From positions 1-32,565 of the forward strand of contig CAJQQC010000131.1 in assembly GCA_905480385.1 (NCBI GenBank): a DNA stretch of 32,565 bases, written 5' to 3'. Positions 7,470 through 14,395 of this stretch are shown here, piece by piece; within the stretch, counting starts at the first letter, position 1, and each line of letters begins with the position of its first letter. Below the pieces are notes generated by a model. That model searched no databases. It had not been told where the DNA came from and saw only the letters and a list, made by a program, of their open reading frames with translations. This DNA comes from an uncultured Winogradskyella sp. GTDB lineage: Bacteria; Bacteroidota; Bacteroidia; Flavobacteriales; Flavobacteriaceae. Both the position numbers and the translations under genes were made by a program.

Positions 7470-7500
7470 AGGATAACTCAACTAAAAAACTAAAAGACAT

Positions 7501-7887
7501 ATGCAAGATAAAATTGATGCTGTTAAAGCGTTTCATACCGCTTTCAAAATAGGACACAGAGAAATACCTAAAGCCGATTTGGGTTCTGATAAAAATATGT
7601 TGCGCTATAAATTAATGCGTGAAGAAAATGAAGAATATCTTGAAGCTGCAAGCGATAATGATTTGGTTGAAGTAGCTGACGCTTTAGGTGATATGTTATA
7701 TATTTTGTGTGGTACCATTATAGAACACGGCTTACAATACAAAATCGAAGAAGTCTTTGAAGAAATTCAGCGTAGCAATATGAGTAAACTTGGTGAAGAT
7801 GGCGAGCCTATTTATCGTGAAGACGGAAAAGTGCTTAAAGGTCCAAACTATTTCAAACCAAATATTCAATCAATTCTTGAATCATAA
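7501..7887 (+). CDS. MazG-like / HisE-like nucleotide pyrophosphohydrolase
   Basis: A 128-residue all-alpha NTP pyrophosphohydrolase of the PRA-PH/MazG superfamily. The metal motif is EExxE at residues 41-45 (REENEEY) followed by ExxD at 57-60 (VEVADALGD, with Asp64). These acids bind Mg2+ for splitting a nucleotide into monophosphate and pyrophosphate. It is not a his-operon HisE, because no his genes are near and the C-terminal tail (GPNYFKPNIQ) differs. A house-cleaning role against non-canonical nucleotides is likely but not proven. The gene is single and ends at a strong bidirectional terminator shared with ilvE. Confidence 0.85.
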   Translation: MQDKIDAVKAFHTAFKIGHREIPKADLGSDKNMLRYKLMREENEEYLEAASDNDLVEVADALGDMLYILCGTIIEHGLQYKIEEVFEEIQRSNMSKLGEDGEPIYREDGKVLKGPNYFKPNIQSILES

Positions 7888-7915
7888 AAAAAGCAGCCAA
7901 TTGGCTGCTTTTTTT
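7886..7915. terminator. bidirectional terminator between pyrophosphohydrolase and ilvE
   Basis: Perfect palindrome: AAAAAAAGCAGCCAA followed by its exact complement, with A and T runs at the two ends. It lies between two convergent genes and should work in both directions. Confidence 0.88.
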
Positions 7916-7937
7916 AAATAAATTATATTCTTAGTAA

Positions 7938-9008
7938 TTATTTTACTTCATGTCTCCAGCCGTGCTTATCGTCAATTTTATTATGCTGTATTGATAATAA
8001 TGTTGATTTAAAAAGTTTTGAATAAGAATCTTGATTTTCAGGGATTTCAAAAACTTCATCTCCATGACCAAATGCCGAAACAGGACTTATTACAGCAGCT
8101 GTTCCTGCACCAAATATTTCTTTAAGACTACCATCTCTAGCTGAATCTTTTATTTCTTTTACACTTATTCGTCTTACCTCACACTCTATACCTAAATCTT
8201 CTGCTAGTTGTATCACACTTTTACGTGTAACACCATCTAAAATTCTATCGTTGTTTGGAGCAGTAATTAATTTGTTGCCAATTCTAAAAAAAATATTCAT
8301 TGTACCAGCTTCCTCAAGGTAATCGTGAGTACTGGCATCTGTCCATATGATTTGTTGAAATCCTTTTTCTTGAGCTAGACTAGTTGGATAAAATTGCGCA
8401 CCATAATTACCAGCTGCTTTTGCAAAACCAACTCCACCATCAGCAGAACGGCTAAATTTTTCAGCAAATAAAACACGTACAGGTTCATTGTAGTATGCTT
8501 TTGCTGGCGAACAAATAATCATAAAACGATATTCATTTGCAGGAGAAGCCGATATGGCAGGCTCAGTAGCAATAACAAATGGTCTTAAGTACAACGAGTT
8601 ATCTAATCCAGATTTTATCCAATCCTTATCTAAATTCAACAAGGTTTCAAGACCATTAAAAAAATAATCTTTGGGAAAACCAGGAATAGCCATTCTAGCT
8701 GCAGACTTGTTTATTCTTTCGAAGTTTTGATCAGGTCTAAATAAAAACACTTTGCCATTATTATCCTTGTAGGCTTTCATACCTTCAAAAACAGCTTGCC
8801 CATAATGAAATACACGAGCAGAAGGCTCAAAAGTCATGGCTTGGTATGGTAATATTTGTGGTTTTTGCCACTTTCCATCTTTAAAATCACATGCAAACAT
8901 ATGATCTGTAAAAACACGTCCAAAGGCTAGATTATCAAAATCAACTGCGTTAATTTTTGAAGTCTGTGCTTTTACTAAATCGATTTCGTTAGATGTAATT
9001 ATACTCAT
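7938..9008 (-). CDS. ilvE: branched-chain amino-acid aminotransferase
   Basis: A 356-residue fold-type IV PLP enzyme of the longer BCAT form. It swaps the amino group between Val, Leu or Ile and 2-oxoglutarate in the cytoplasm. The PLP Lys is K197 in GFAKAAGNYGA. Other family marks are YGQAVFEGMKAYK near residue 70, YLRPFVIATE, EEAGTMNIFF with the cofactor-contact Glu, and ILDGVTRKSV. The start is ATG at 9008, about 25 bases after a TATTTTTG box. No other ilv genes are adjacent, so it is a free-standing unit. It converges on the upstream pyrophosphohydrolase gene with a shared terminator. Confidence 0.95.
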   Translation of the reverse strand: MSIITSNEIDLVKAQTSKINAVDFDNLAFGRVFTDHMFACDFKDGKWQKPQILPYQAMTFEPSARVFHYGQAVFEGMKAYKDNNGKVFLFRPDQNFERINKSAARMAIPGFPKDYFFNGLETLLNLDKDWIKSGLDNSLYLRPFVIATEPAISASPANEYRFMIICSPAKAYYNEPVRVLFAEKFSRSADGGVGFAKAAGNYGAQFYPTSLAQEKGFQQIIWTDASTHDYLEEAGTMNIFFRIGNKLITAPNNDRILDGVTRKSVIQLAEDLGIECEVRRISVKEIKDSARDGSLKEIFGAGTAAVISPVSAFGHGDEVFEIPENQDSYSKLFKSTLLSIQHNKIDDKHGWRHEVK

Positions 9009-9032
9009 AAGGACGTTCTTATTTTAATGATG

Positions 9033-9040
9033 CAAAAATA
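9033..9040 (-). promoter_or_regulatory. -7 box for ilvE
   Basis: Minus-strand TATTTTTG matches TAnnTTTG. The predicted leader is about 18-20 bases. Confidence 0.45.
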
Positions 9041-9084
9041 CAAATCATTACCGCTTTAAAGCCTAATTTTACCTTAAAATTTAG

Positions 9085-9092
9085 TAAATTTG
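9085..9092 (+). promoter_or_regulatory. -7 box for the DUF4920-mnmD pair
   Basis: TAAATTTG matches TAnnTTTG. The RNA would begin near 9097, which rules out the upstream TTG at 9090 as a start and supports ATG at 9126. Confidence 0.5.
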
Positions 9093-9125
9093 TATTACTA
9101 TTTATTAATAACAATCAAAATAAAA

Positions 9126-9596
9126 ATGAAAAATATTTTAGCCTTATTACTAATATTTGGATTATTAATTTCATGTAAAAATGAAACTAAAGAGTTGGCT
9201 TACAGTAGTTATGGAAAAGAAATCACCGATACTGATGCTTTATCTTCAGAACGTTTGATGGCTCACTTTGACACCATGAAGGTTGGAGATACTTTAAATA
9301 CGAAGATGAAAGGTGCTATTACCGAAGTTTGCTCAAAAAAAGGATGTTGGATGAAGTTAGATATAGGTAATGATAAAATTGTGCGTGTAACTTTTAAAGA
9401 TTACGGTTTTTTTATGCCATTAGATGCAACTGGAGAAGTTGTTGTTAACGGGATAGCCTATATTAAGGAAACATCTGTTGCAGACTTAAAACACTATGCA
9501 GAAGATGCTGGTAAATCTGCGAAAGAAATCGCAAAAATTACAGAGCCAGAAGTAACAATGTCTTTTGAAGCTGATGGCGTTTTATTAGCTAATTAG
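9126..9596 (+). CDS. DUF4920 domain lipoprotein
   Basis: A 156-residue lipoprotein (LLISC lipobox) with a DUF4920 domain. Family marks are the small-protein core GAITEVCSKKGCWMKLD with its Cys-x5-Cys pair, VRVTFKDYGFFMP, and the ending EVTMSFEADGVLL. The paired Cys could bind a metal or form a disulfide; the function is not established. I start at ATG 9126, because an extension to TTG 9090 would precede the signal peptide and overlap the promoter. The stop TAG overlaps the GTG start of mnmD by one base, so the two are translationally coupled. Confidence 0.85.
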   Translation: MKNILALLLIFGLLISCKNETKELAYSSYGKEITDTDALSSERLMAHFDTMKVGDTLNTKMKGAITEVCSKKGCWMKLDIGNDKIVRVTFKDYGFFMPLDATGEVVVNGIAYIKETSVADLKHYAEDAGKSAKEIAKITEPEVTMSFEADGVLLAN

Positions 9597-10267
9597 TGAA
9601 ACGAAAAATCATTACCACGGCAGACGGTTCAAAAACCATACAAATTGAAGAATGGAATGAGCAATATCATTCTGTTCATGGTGCAATTAACGAAGCAAAT
9701 CATGTATATATCAAACATGGTTTGCTTTTTTGTTTTGAAGAATCTGATGATAACAACATTTCTATCCTAGAAATGGGATTCGGTACTGGTTTAAATACCT
9801 TTTTGACACTTTTGGAAGCTGAAAAACGAAAACTTAATATCAATTATATTGGAATTGAAGCTTACCCAGTACTAAAAGAGGAAATAGAAGTTTTAAATTA
9901 TGTTGAGTTAATCTCTCCTAAACACAAAAATCAATTCCAAAGACTTCACGATTCAACTTGGGATAAGACTATACAAATTTCAGAATTTTTTAAACTTAAA
10001 AAAGAGCAGAAGTTATTTAATGATACAAACTACATTAAAGCGTTTGATGTCATTTACTTTGATGCTTTTGGTCCAAGAGTACAGCCAGAACTATGGACCG
10101 AAGAGATTTTCAAACTAATGTATACTGCTTTAAAGCCAAATGGTATTTTGGTAACCTATTCAGTGAAAGGTACAGTCAAGCGAGCATTAAGGTCCGTTGG
10201 TTTTGAATTAAAACGTCTTGAAGGACCACCAAATAAACGTCATATGCTTCGGGCTATAAAACGTTAA
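9596..10267 (+). CDS. mnmD: tRNA 5-methylaminomethyl-2-thiouridine methyltransferase MnmD
   Basis: A 223-residue SAM-dependent methyltransferase of the DUF752/MnmC N-domain type. It makes the last methylation of the wobble uridine (nm5s2U34 to mnm5s2U34). The SAM-binding loop is EMGFGTGLNTFLT. The active-site stretch is YFDAFGPRVQPELW followed by GILVTYSVKGTVKRALRSVGF, all classic for the family. The FAD-dependent oxidase half of E. coli MnmC is absent, as usual for stand-alone MnmD. The start is GTG at 9596, sharing its first G with the preceding stop (TAGTG). It is co-transcribed with the DUF4920 lipoprotein gene, an odd partner. Confidence 0.93.
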   Translation: MKRKIITTADGSKTIQIEEWNEQYHSVHGAINEANHVYIKHGLLFCFEESDDNNISILEMGFGTGLNTFLTLLEAEKRKLNINYIGIEAYPVLKEEIEVLNYVELISPKHKNQFQRLHDSTWDKTIQISEFFKLKKEQKLFNDTNYIKAFDVIYFDAFGPRVQPELWTEEIFKLMYTALKPNGILVTYSVKGTVKRALRSVGFELKRLEGPPNKRHMLRAIKR

Positions 10268-10306
10268 ATCTTAACTAAAGTCTGTATTAGCGGATTTTAC
10301 CTAGCG

Positions 10307-10314
10307 TATCTTTG
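10307..10314 (+). promoter_or_regulatory. -7 box for the TIGR01777 epimerase gene
   Basis: TATCTTTG matches TAnnTTTG and ends 14 bases before the ATG, implying a leader of only about 8-10 bases. Confidence 0.5.
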
Positions 10315-10328
10315 TTTAAAATTTATAG

Positions 10329-11234
10329 ATGAGGGTTTTAATAACAGGTGCGACAGGTTTGGTAGGTAAAGAAATTACAAGGCTTTGTCATGAAAAAGGT
10401 ATCGCTGTAAATTACTTAACGACTTCTAAATCAAAATTACAATCAGACAATAATTACAAAGGTTTTTATTGGAACCCTAAAGCAGGTGAAATTGATAAAT
10501 CGTGCTTTGAAGGTGTCGATACTATTATAAACTTAGTAGGTGCATCGATATCTAAACGTTGGACTGATACTTACAAAAAAGAAATTTTAGAAAGCAGAAC
10601 ACTTACGGCTAGACTTTTGAAAAAAACAATAGACGAGAATAGTTTAGCTGTAAAACAAATAGTGTCTGCAAGTGCTATTGGTATTTATCCATCATCGTTA
10701 GTTAATTATTACGAAGAAGATTTTAATACCGTTTCAGACACCTTTTTAGGTGAAGTGGTAGAGCAGTGGGAAGCTGCAGTCGATGATTTTAAATCTTCCG
10801 GACTTGATGTTTGTAAAATCCGAATTGGATTGGTATTATCAGAAAAAGGTGGAGCACTCCCTGAGATAGTTAGACCTATAAAATTTGGTGCTGGAGCGGC
10901 ATTTGGTTCTGGTGAACAGTGGCAGAGTTGGATTCATATTAATGACTTAGCACAACTGTTTTTATATGCCGTTAATCAGAGCTTAATTGGTGTTTATAAT
11001 GCTGTAGCACCAAATCCAGTAAATAATACAGAACTCACAAAAGCATCTGCCAGAGTATTAAGCAGACCTTTAATTTTGCCAAATATTCCAAAGTTTGCTA
11101 TGAAATTTGCACTCGGAGAAATGCATATTTTGTTATTTGAAAGTCAACGTGTCAGTTCTTTAAAAATAGAACAAGAAGGTTTTGAATTTAAATTTCCAAA
11201 TTTAGAACCTACACTTCAAGATTTATTGAGTTAG
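10329..11234 (+). CDS. TIGR01777 family NAD(P)-dependent epimerase/dehydratase-like protein
   Basis: A 301-residue extended short-chain dehydrogenase/reductase related to E. coli YfcH and the SDR39U1 proteins. The N-terminal dinucleotide loop is LITGATGLVGKEI (residues 4-16). Further marks are TIINLVGASISKRWT, the catalytic-region SASAIGIYP with Tyr, KIRIGLVLSEKGGALP, and GSGEQWQSWIHINDLAQLF. The C-terminal DUF1731-like segment (ASARVLSRPLILPNIP) closes the protein. The substrate is unknown. It ends 3 bases from the convergent rlmF stop, leaving no room for a terminator. Confidence 0.9.
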   Translation: MRVLITGATGLVGKEITRLCHEKGIAVNYLTTSKSKLQSDNNYKGFYWNPKAGEIDKSCFEGVDTIINLVGASISKRWTDTYKKEILESRTLTARLLKKTIDENSLAVKQIVSASAIGIYPSSLVNYYEEDFNTVSDTFLGEVVEQWEAAVDDFKSSGLDVCKIRIGLVLSEKGGALPEIVRPIKFGAGAAFGSGEQWQSWIHINDLAQLFLYAVNQSLIGVYNAVAPNPVNNTELTKASARVLSRPLILPNIPKFAMKFALGEMHILLFESQRVSSLKIEQEGFEFKFPNLEPTLQDLLS

Positions 11235-11237
11235 TGA

Positions 11238-12176
11238 TTAATTTAAAATCCACTCTTTCTGTTTTTCAGTGGACAAAAAAGTCCAAGCCACAATGCGACT
11301 GTTTTTTTGTCCTTGACCCATTTCAATAGTTTTTACAGTTTCGGCATTTACCTTTTTTAAAATAGTATAAATGCCTTTAAGATTAGATTCTTTTGAAACC
11401 AAAGTGGTAAACCATAAACAATTTTCAGCAAAATTCCTACTCTCGTAAATCATATCTTTTATAAAACGTGCTTCACCACCTTTAGTCCACAATTCGTGAT
11501 GCTGACCACCAAAGTTTGACACGGCATCACTATTTCGTTTACTTTTTAAATTTCTATTTTTTCGAGATGTTGCTTTTTTAGCATCCAATTCTGATGCATG
11601 AAACGGAGGATTACACATTGAAAATGATATCCGCTCATCAGGGTTTAATATTCCTTTAAACATAAATTTTGGATTTTCTTGTAATCTAATGTTAACATAA
11701 TTTTTTATGCTAGGATTTGCGTTTACTATGGATCTTGCAGTATCTACAGCGGTTTGATCTATATCACTTCCAATAAAAGACCAATTGTATATTTGATGTC
11801 CAACCAATGGATAAATGCAATTGGCACCTGTACCAATATCCAAACCTTTAACGTAGGTATTCTTTGGGATATTACTAAGTAAATCCGCTAAATAATGAAT
11901 ATAATCTACACGTCCTGGGATAGGTGGGCATAAAAATTGTTCTGGAATATCCCAATATTTTATATTGTAATGGAGATTTAATAAGGCTTTATTAAGTGTC
12001 TTTACAGCTTTTGGGTCAAAGAAATTTATTGACTCATCACCATATTTGTTAGGTTTTACAAATGCTCTTAATTCTGGCGTGCCTTTTATAAGTTTCACAA
12101 AATCGTAACGTTCGCGATGTTTACTTCTTGGGTGTAATTTAGATTTTGTTGATGGACGTTTACTTGCTTCAGACAC
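11238..12176 (-). CDS. rlmF: 23S rRNA adenine-1618 N6-methyltransferase RlmF
   Basis: A 312-residue SAM-dependent N6-adenine methyltransferase acting on A1618 of 23S rRNA. The basic N-terminus (KLHPRSKHRERYDF) and LCPPIPGRVDYIHYLADLL are RlmF signatures. GLDIGTGANCIYPL is the SAM site, and SMCNPPFHAS carries the NPPF catalytic motif of N6-adenine methylases. NFGGQHHELWTKGGEARFI is also conserved in the family. Its length is normal. The start is ATG at 12176, 22 bases after a TACCTTTG box. Confidence 0.93.
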   Translation of the reverse strand: MSEASKRPSTKSKLHPRSKHRERYDFVKLIKGTPELRAFVKPNKYGDESINFFDPKAVKTLNKALLNLHYNIKYWDIPEQFLCPPIPGRVDYIHYLADLLSNIPKNTYVKGLDIGTGANCIYPLVGHQIYNWSFIGSDIDQTAVDTARSIVNANPSIKNYVNIRLQENPKFMFKGILNPDERISFSMCNPPFHASELDAKKATSRKNRNLKSKRNSDAVSNFGGQHHELWTKGGEARFIKDMIYESRNFAENCLWFTTLVSKESNLKGIYTILKKVNAETVKTIEMGQGQKNSRIVAWTFLSTEKQKEWILN

Positions 12177-12198
12177 TACTTTTTATTTAGATTTTGAG

Positions 12199-12206
12199 CA
12201 AAGGTA
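12199..12206 (-). promoter_or_regulatory. -7 box for rlmF
   Basis: Minus-strand TACCTTTG matches TAnnTTTG exactly and ends 22 bases before the rlmF ATG. Confidence 0.5.
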
Positions 12207-12308
12207 AACGTTTTAACCTTTATGTAATTCTGAACATTGGTTTAACATAGCCTCTTCTCTTTTTTAATAATGAAATTTTGTTAGTGTTATGAAAAAAAGT
12301 ATAGTCAT

Positions 12309-12341
12309 AAAAAAACCACCTTGAGTAAACAAAGTGGTTTT
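12309..12341 (-). terminator. terminator after htpG
   Basis: Minus-strand AAAACCACTTTG pairs over 12 bp (one G-U) with CAAGGTGGTTTT around a 6-base loop, followed by more T. It lies 33 bases past the htpG stop. Confidence 0.8.
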
Positions 12342-12374
12342 ATGTGTAAATTAAGTATTGCGAAAAGCAGAAAA

Positions 12375-14261
12375 CTACTTTATCATATCGTAACTACGTT
12401 TAATAAAGTTAGTCAACTCTTCGCCCTTTAAAAGACCCTGCGATAAACGTGCTAAGTCTAAACTCTGGTTTATCAATCGCTCTTGTTTCTTTTTGGTTTT
12501 GGTATTTAAAATCTCACCAACTAATTCAGAGTTTGTATTAACAACTAAGTTGTACATCTCTGGCATATTACCCATGCCAAACATACCACCGCCACCAGAA
12601 GCTTGCATCTCTTTCATACGGCGCATAAATTCTGGTTGTGTTATCATAAATGGGGATGCACTGCTGTCCATAGCTTCCAATTGCACCATAAACTTTTCAG
12701 ACGGTACAACTTCCTTCAATAGTTCGTCTAAAGATTTCTTTTCGTCTTCTGATAATTTTGAAATCGCAGTATCTTCCTTCTTGATTAAGTTATCAATATG
12801 GTCAGCATCAACACGTGCAAACGAGATATTTTCTTTAGAGGTTTCAAGCTTTTGCATTAAATGTGAAACTATTGGCGAGTCTAATAATAACACTTCGTAA
12901 TCTTTACCTTTAGCAGCTTCAATATAGGCATGTTGTGCATCTTTATCTGAAGCATAAAGGATTACCATTTTATCATCCTTATCAGTTTGCTTAGCTTTTA
13001 TTGCATTTGTCAATTCTTCAAACGTGTAGTATTTGCCATCAACAGTTGGGTATAATGCAAAAGCATCTGCTTTTTCAAAGAATTTTTCTTCTGAAAGCAT
13101 TCCGTATTCAATAACAATTTTTATGTCGTTCCATTTAGCCTCAAAATCTTCTCTGTTATTATTAAAAATAGATTTTAGCTTATCTGCAACTTTACGTGTG
13201 ATGTATGATGAAATCTTCTTAACTGCACCATCAGCTTGTAAATAACTACGAGATACATTTAAAGGAATGTCTGGCGAATCAATAACTCCACGAAGCATCG
13301 TCAAAAATTCTGGAACAATACCTTCAACGTTATCAGTTACAAATACTTGATTTTGGTATAACTGAATTTTGTCTTTCTGAATTTGCATATCTACAGACAT
13401 CTTTGGGAAATACAAAATACCTGTCAAGTTAAAAGGGTAATCTACATTAAGGTGAATGTTGAACAATGGTTCTTCAAATTGAGAAGGATACAACTCACGG
13501 TAAAAACCCTTGTAATCTTGCTCTTCTAAATCAGCTGGTTGTTTTGTCCATGCTGGATTAGGGTTATTGATTATGTTTTCTACTTCTTGAGTTGGTGCTG
13601 GGTCTTCTTCTTTGGCACCTTCTGGCTTTGGAAGTGTTTCTGTTTTAGTACCAAACTTAATTGGTACTGGCATAAACTTGTTATACTTTAACAACAACGC
13701 ACTGATTCTACTGTCTTCTAAAAATTCAGTTGAATCTTCAGCAATGTGTAGTATAATTTCTGTTCCTCTTTCAGCCTTATCTGATACCTCAAGTGTATAT
13801 TCCGGAGAACCATCACAAGTCCAATGTGCTGCTGGAGCTTCAGTATGAGATTTGGTTATAATTTCAACTTTGTCTGCAACCATAAAAGCAGAATAGAATC
13901 CTAAACCAAAATGTCCAATAATACCAGAGTCTTGAGCAGAGTCTTTGTATTTATCTAAAAACTCTTCAGCACCAGAAAAAGCCACTTGGTTAATGTATTT
14001 TTCAACTTCTTCTGCTGTCATACCCAAACCTTGGTCAATAATATGAAGCTTTTTAGCATCTTTATCGATTTTTACTTCAATTTGCGGATTACCATATTCG
14101 ACTTTAGACTCGCCAATATTGGTTAAGTGTTTTAGCTTTAAAGTTGCGTCAGTAGCATTACTTATTAACTCACGAAGAAAAATTTCGTGGTCGCTATACA
14201 AGAATTTTTTAATTAACGGAAAGATATTTTCAACCGATACATTAATGTTTCCTTTTGTCAT
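12375..14261 (-). CDS. htpG: chaperone HtpG (Hsp90)
   Basis: A 628-residue cytosolic Hsp90 chaperone that folds client proteins in an ATP-driven clamp cycle. The N-terminal GHKL ATPase is intact: HEIFLRELISNATDA (catalytic Glu and Mg-binding Asn), IIDQGLGMT and GHFGLGFYSAFMVAD (lid). The middle domain carries the catalytic-loop Arg stretch PLNVSRSYLQ. The C-terminal dimerisation part includes a Met/Gly-rich stretch (MQASGGGGMFGMGNMPEMYN) followed by LVVNTNSELV. It has its own terminator. No CIRCE-like operator is visible upstream. It is a single-gene unit, downstream of the S9 peptidase on the same strand but separated by that gene's terminator. Confidence 0.96.
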   Translation of the reverse strand: MTKGNINVSVENIFPLIKKFLYSDHEIFLRELISNATDATLKLKHLTNIGESKVEYGNPQIEVKIDKDAKKLHIIDQGLGMTAEEVEKYINQVAFSGAEEFLDKYKDSAQDSGIIGHFGLGFYSAFMVADKVEIITKSHTEAPAAHWTCDGSPEYTLEVSDKAERGTEIILHIAEDSTEFLEDSRISALLLKYNKFMPVPIKFGTKTETLPKPEGAKEEDPAPTQEVENIINNPNPAWTKQPADLEEQDYKGFYRELYPSQFEEPLFNIHLNVDYPFNLTGILYFPKMSVDMQIQKDKIQLYQNQVFVTDNVEGIVPEFLTMLRGVIDSPDIPLNVSRSYLQADGAVKKISSYITRKVADKLKSIFNNNREDFEAKWNDIKIVIEYGMLSEEKFFEKADAFALYPTVDGKYYTFEELTNAIKAKQTDKDDKMVILYASDKDAQHAYIEAAKGKDYEVLLLDSPIVSHLMQKLETSKENISFARVDADHIDNLIKKEDTAISKLSEDEKKSLDELLKEVVPSEKFMVQLEAMDSSASPFMITQPEFMRRMKEMQASGGGGMFGMGNMPEMYNLVVNTNSELVGEILNTKTKKKQERLINQSLDLARLSQGLLKGEELTNFIKRSYDMIK

Positions 14262-14346
14262 GATATGTAGTATTTAATATAATTAATTTGAATACCATAT
14301 AATAGGCAAATAAAATACCAAGCCGTAATCTGTGACAAGATGGCAT

Positions 14347-14376
14347 AAAAAAGCCACTCAATTACTGAATGGCTTT
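14347..14376 (-). terminator. terminator after the S9 peptidase gene
   Basis: Minus-strand AAAGCCATTCA pairs over 11 bp (one G-U) with TGAGTGGCTTT around GTAAT, followed by a T run. It lies 20 bases past the stop and separates the gene from htpG. Confidence 0.8.
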
Positions 14377-14395
14377 ATAATAGTATTTTAGATTA

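Noticed and set aside
12207-12308. Possible small gene or RNA between htpG and rlmF
   Set aside because: Apart from the htpG terminator and the rlmF -7 box I see only AT-rich sequence with short, stop-broken frames.
12493-13848. Plus-strand ORFs inside htpG
   Set aside because: They are antisense shadows of a well-conserved chaperone gene, with no family resemblance, promoter or codon pattern of their own.
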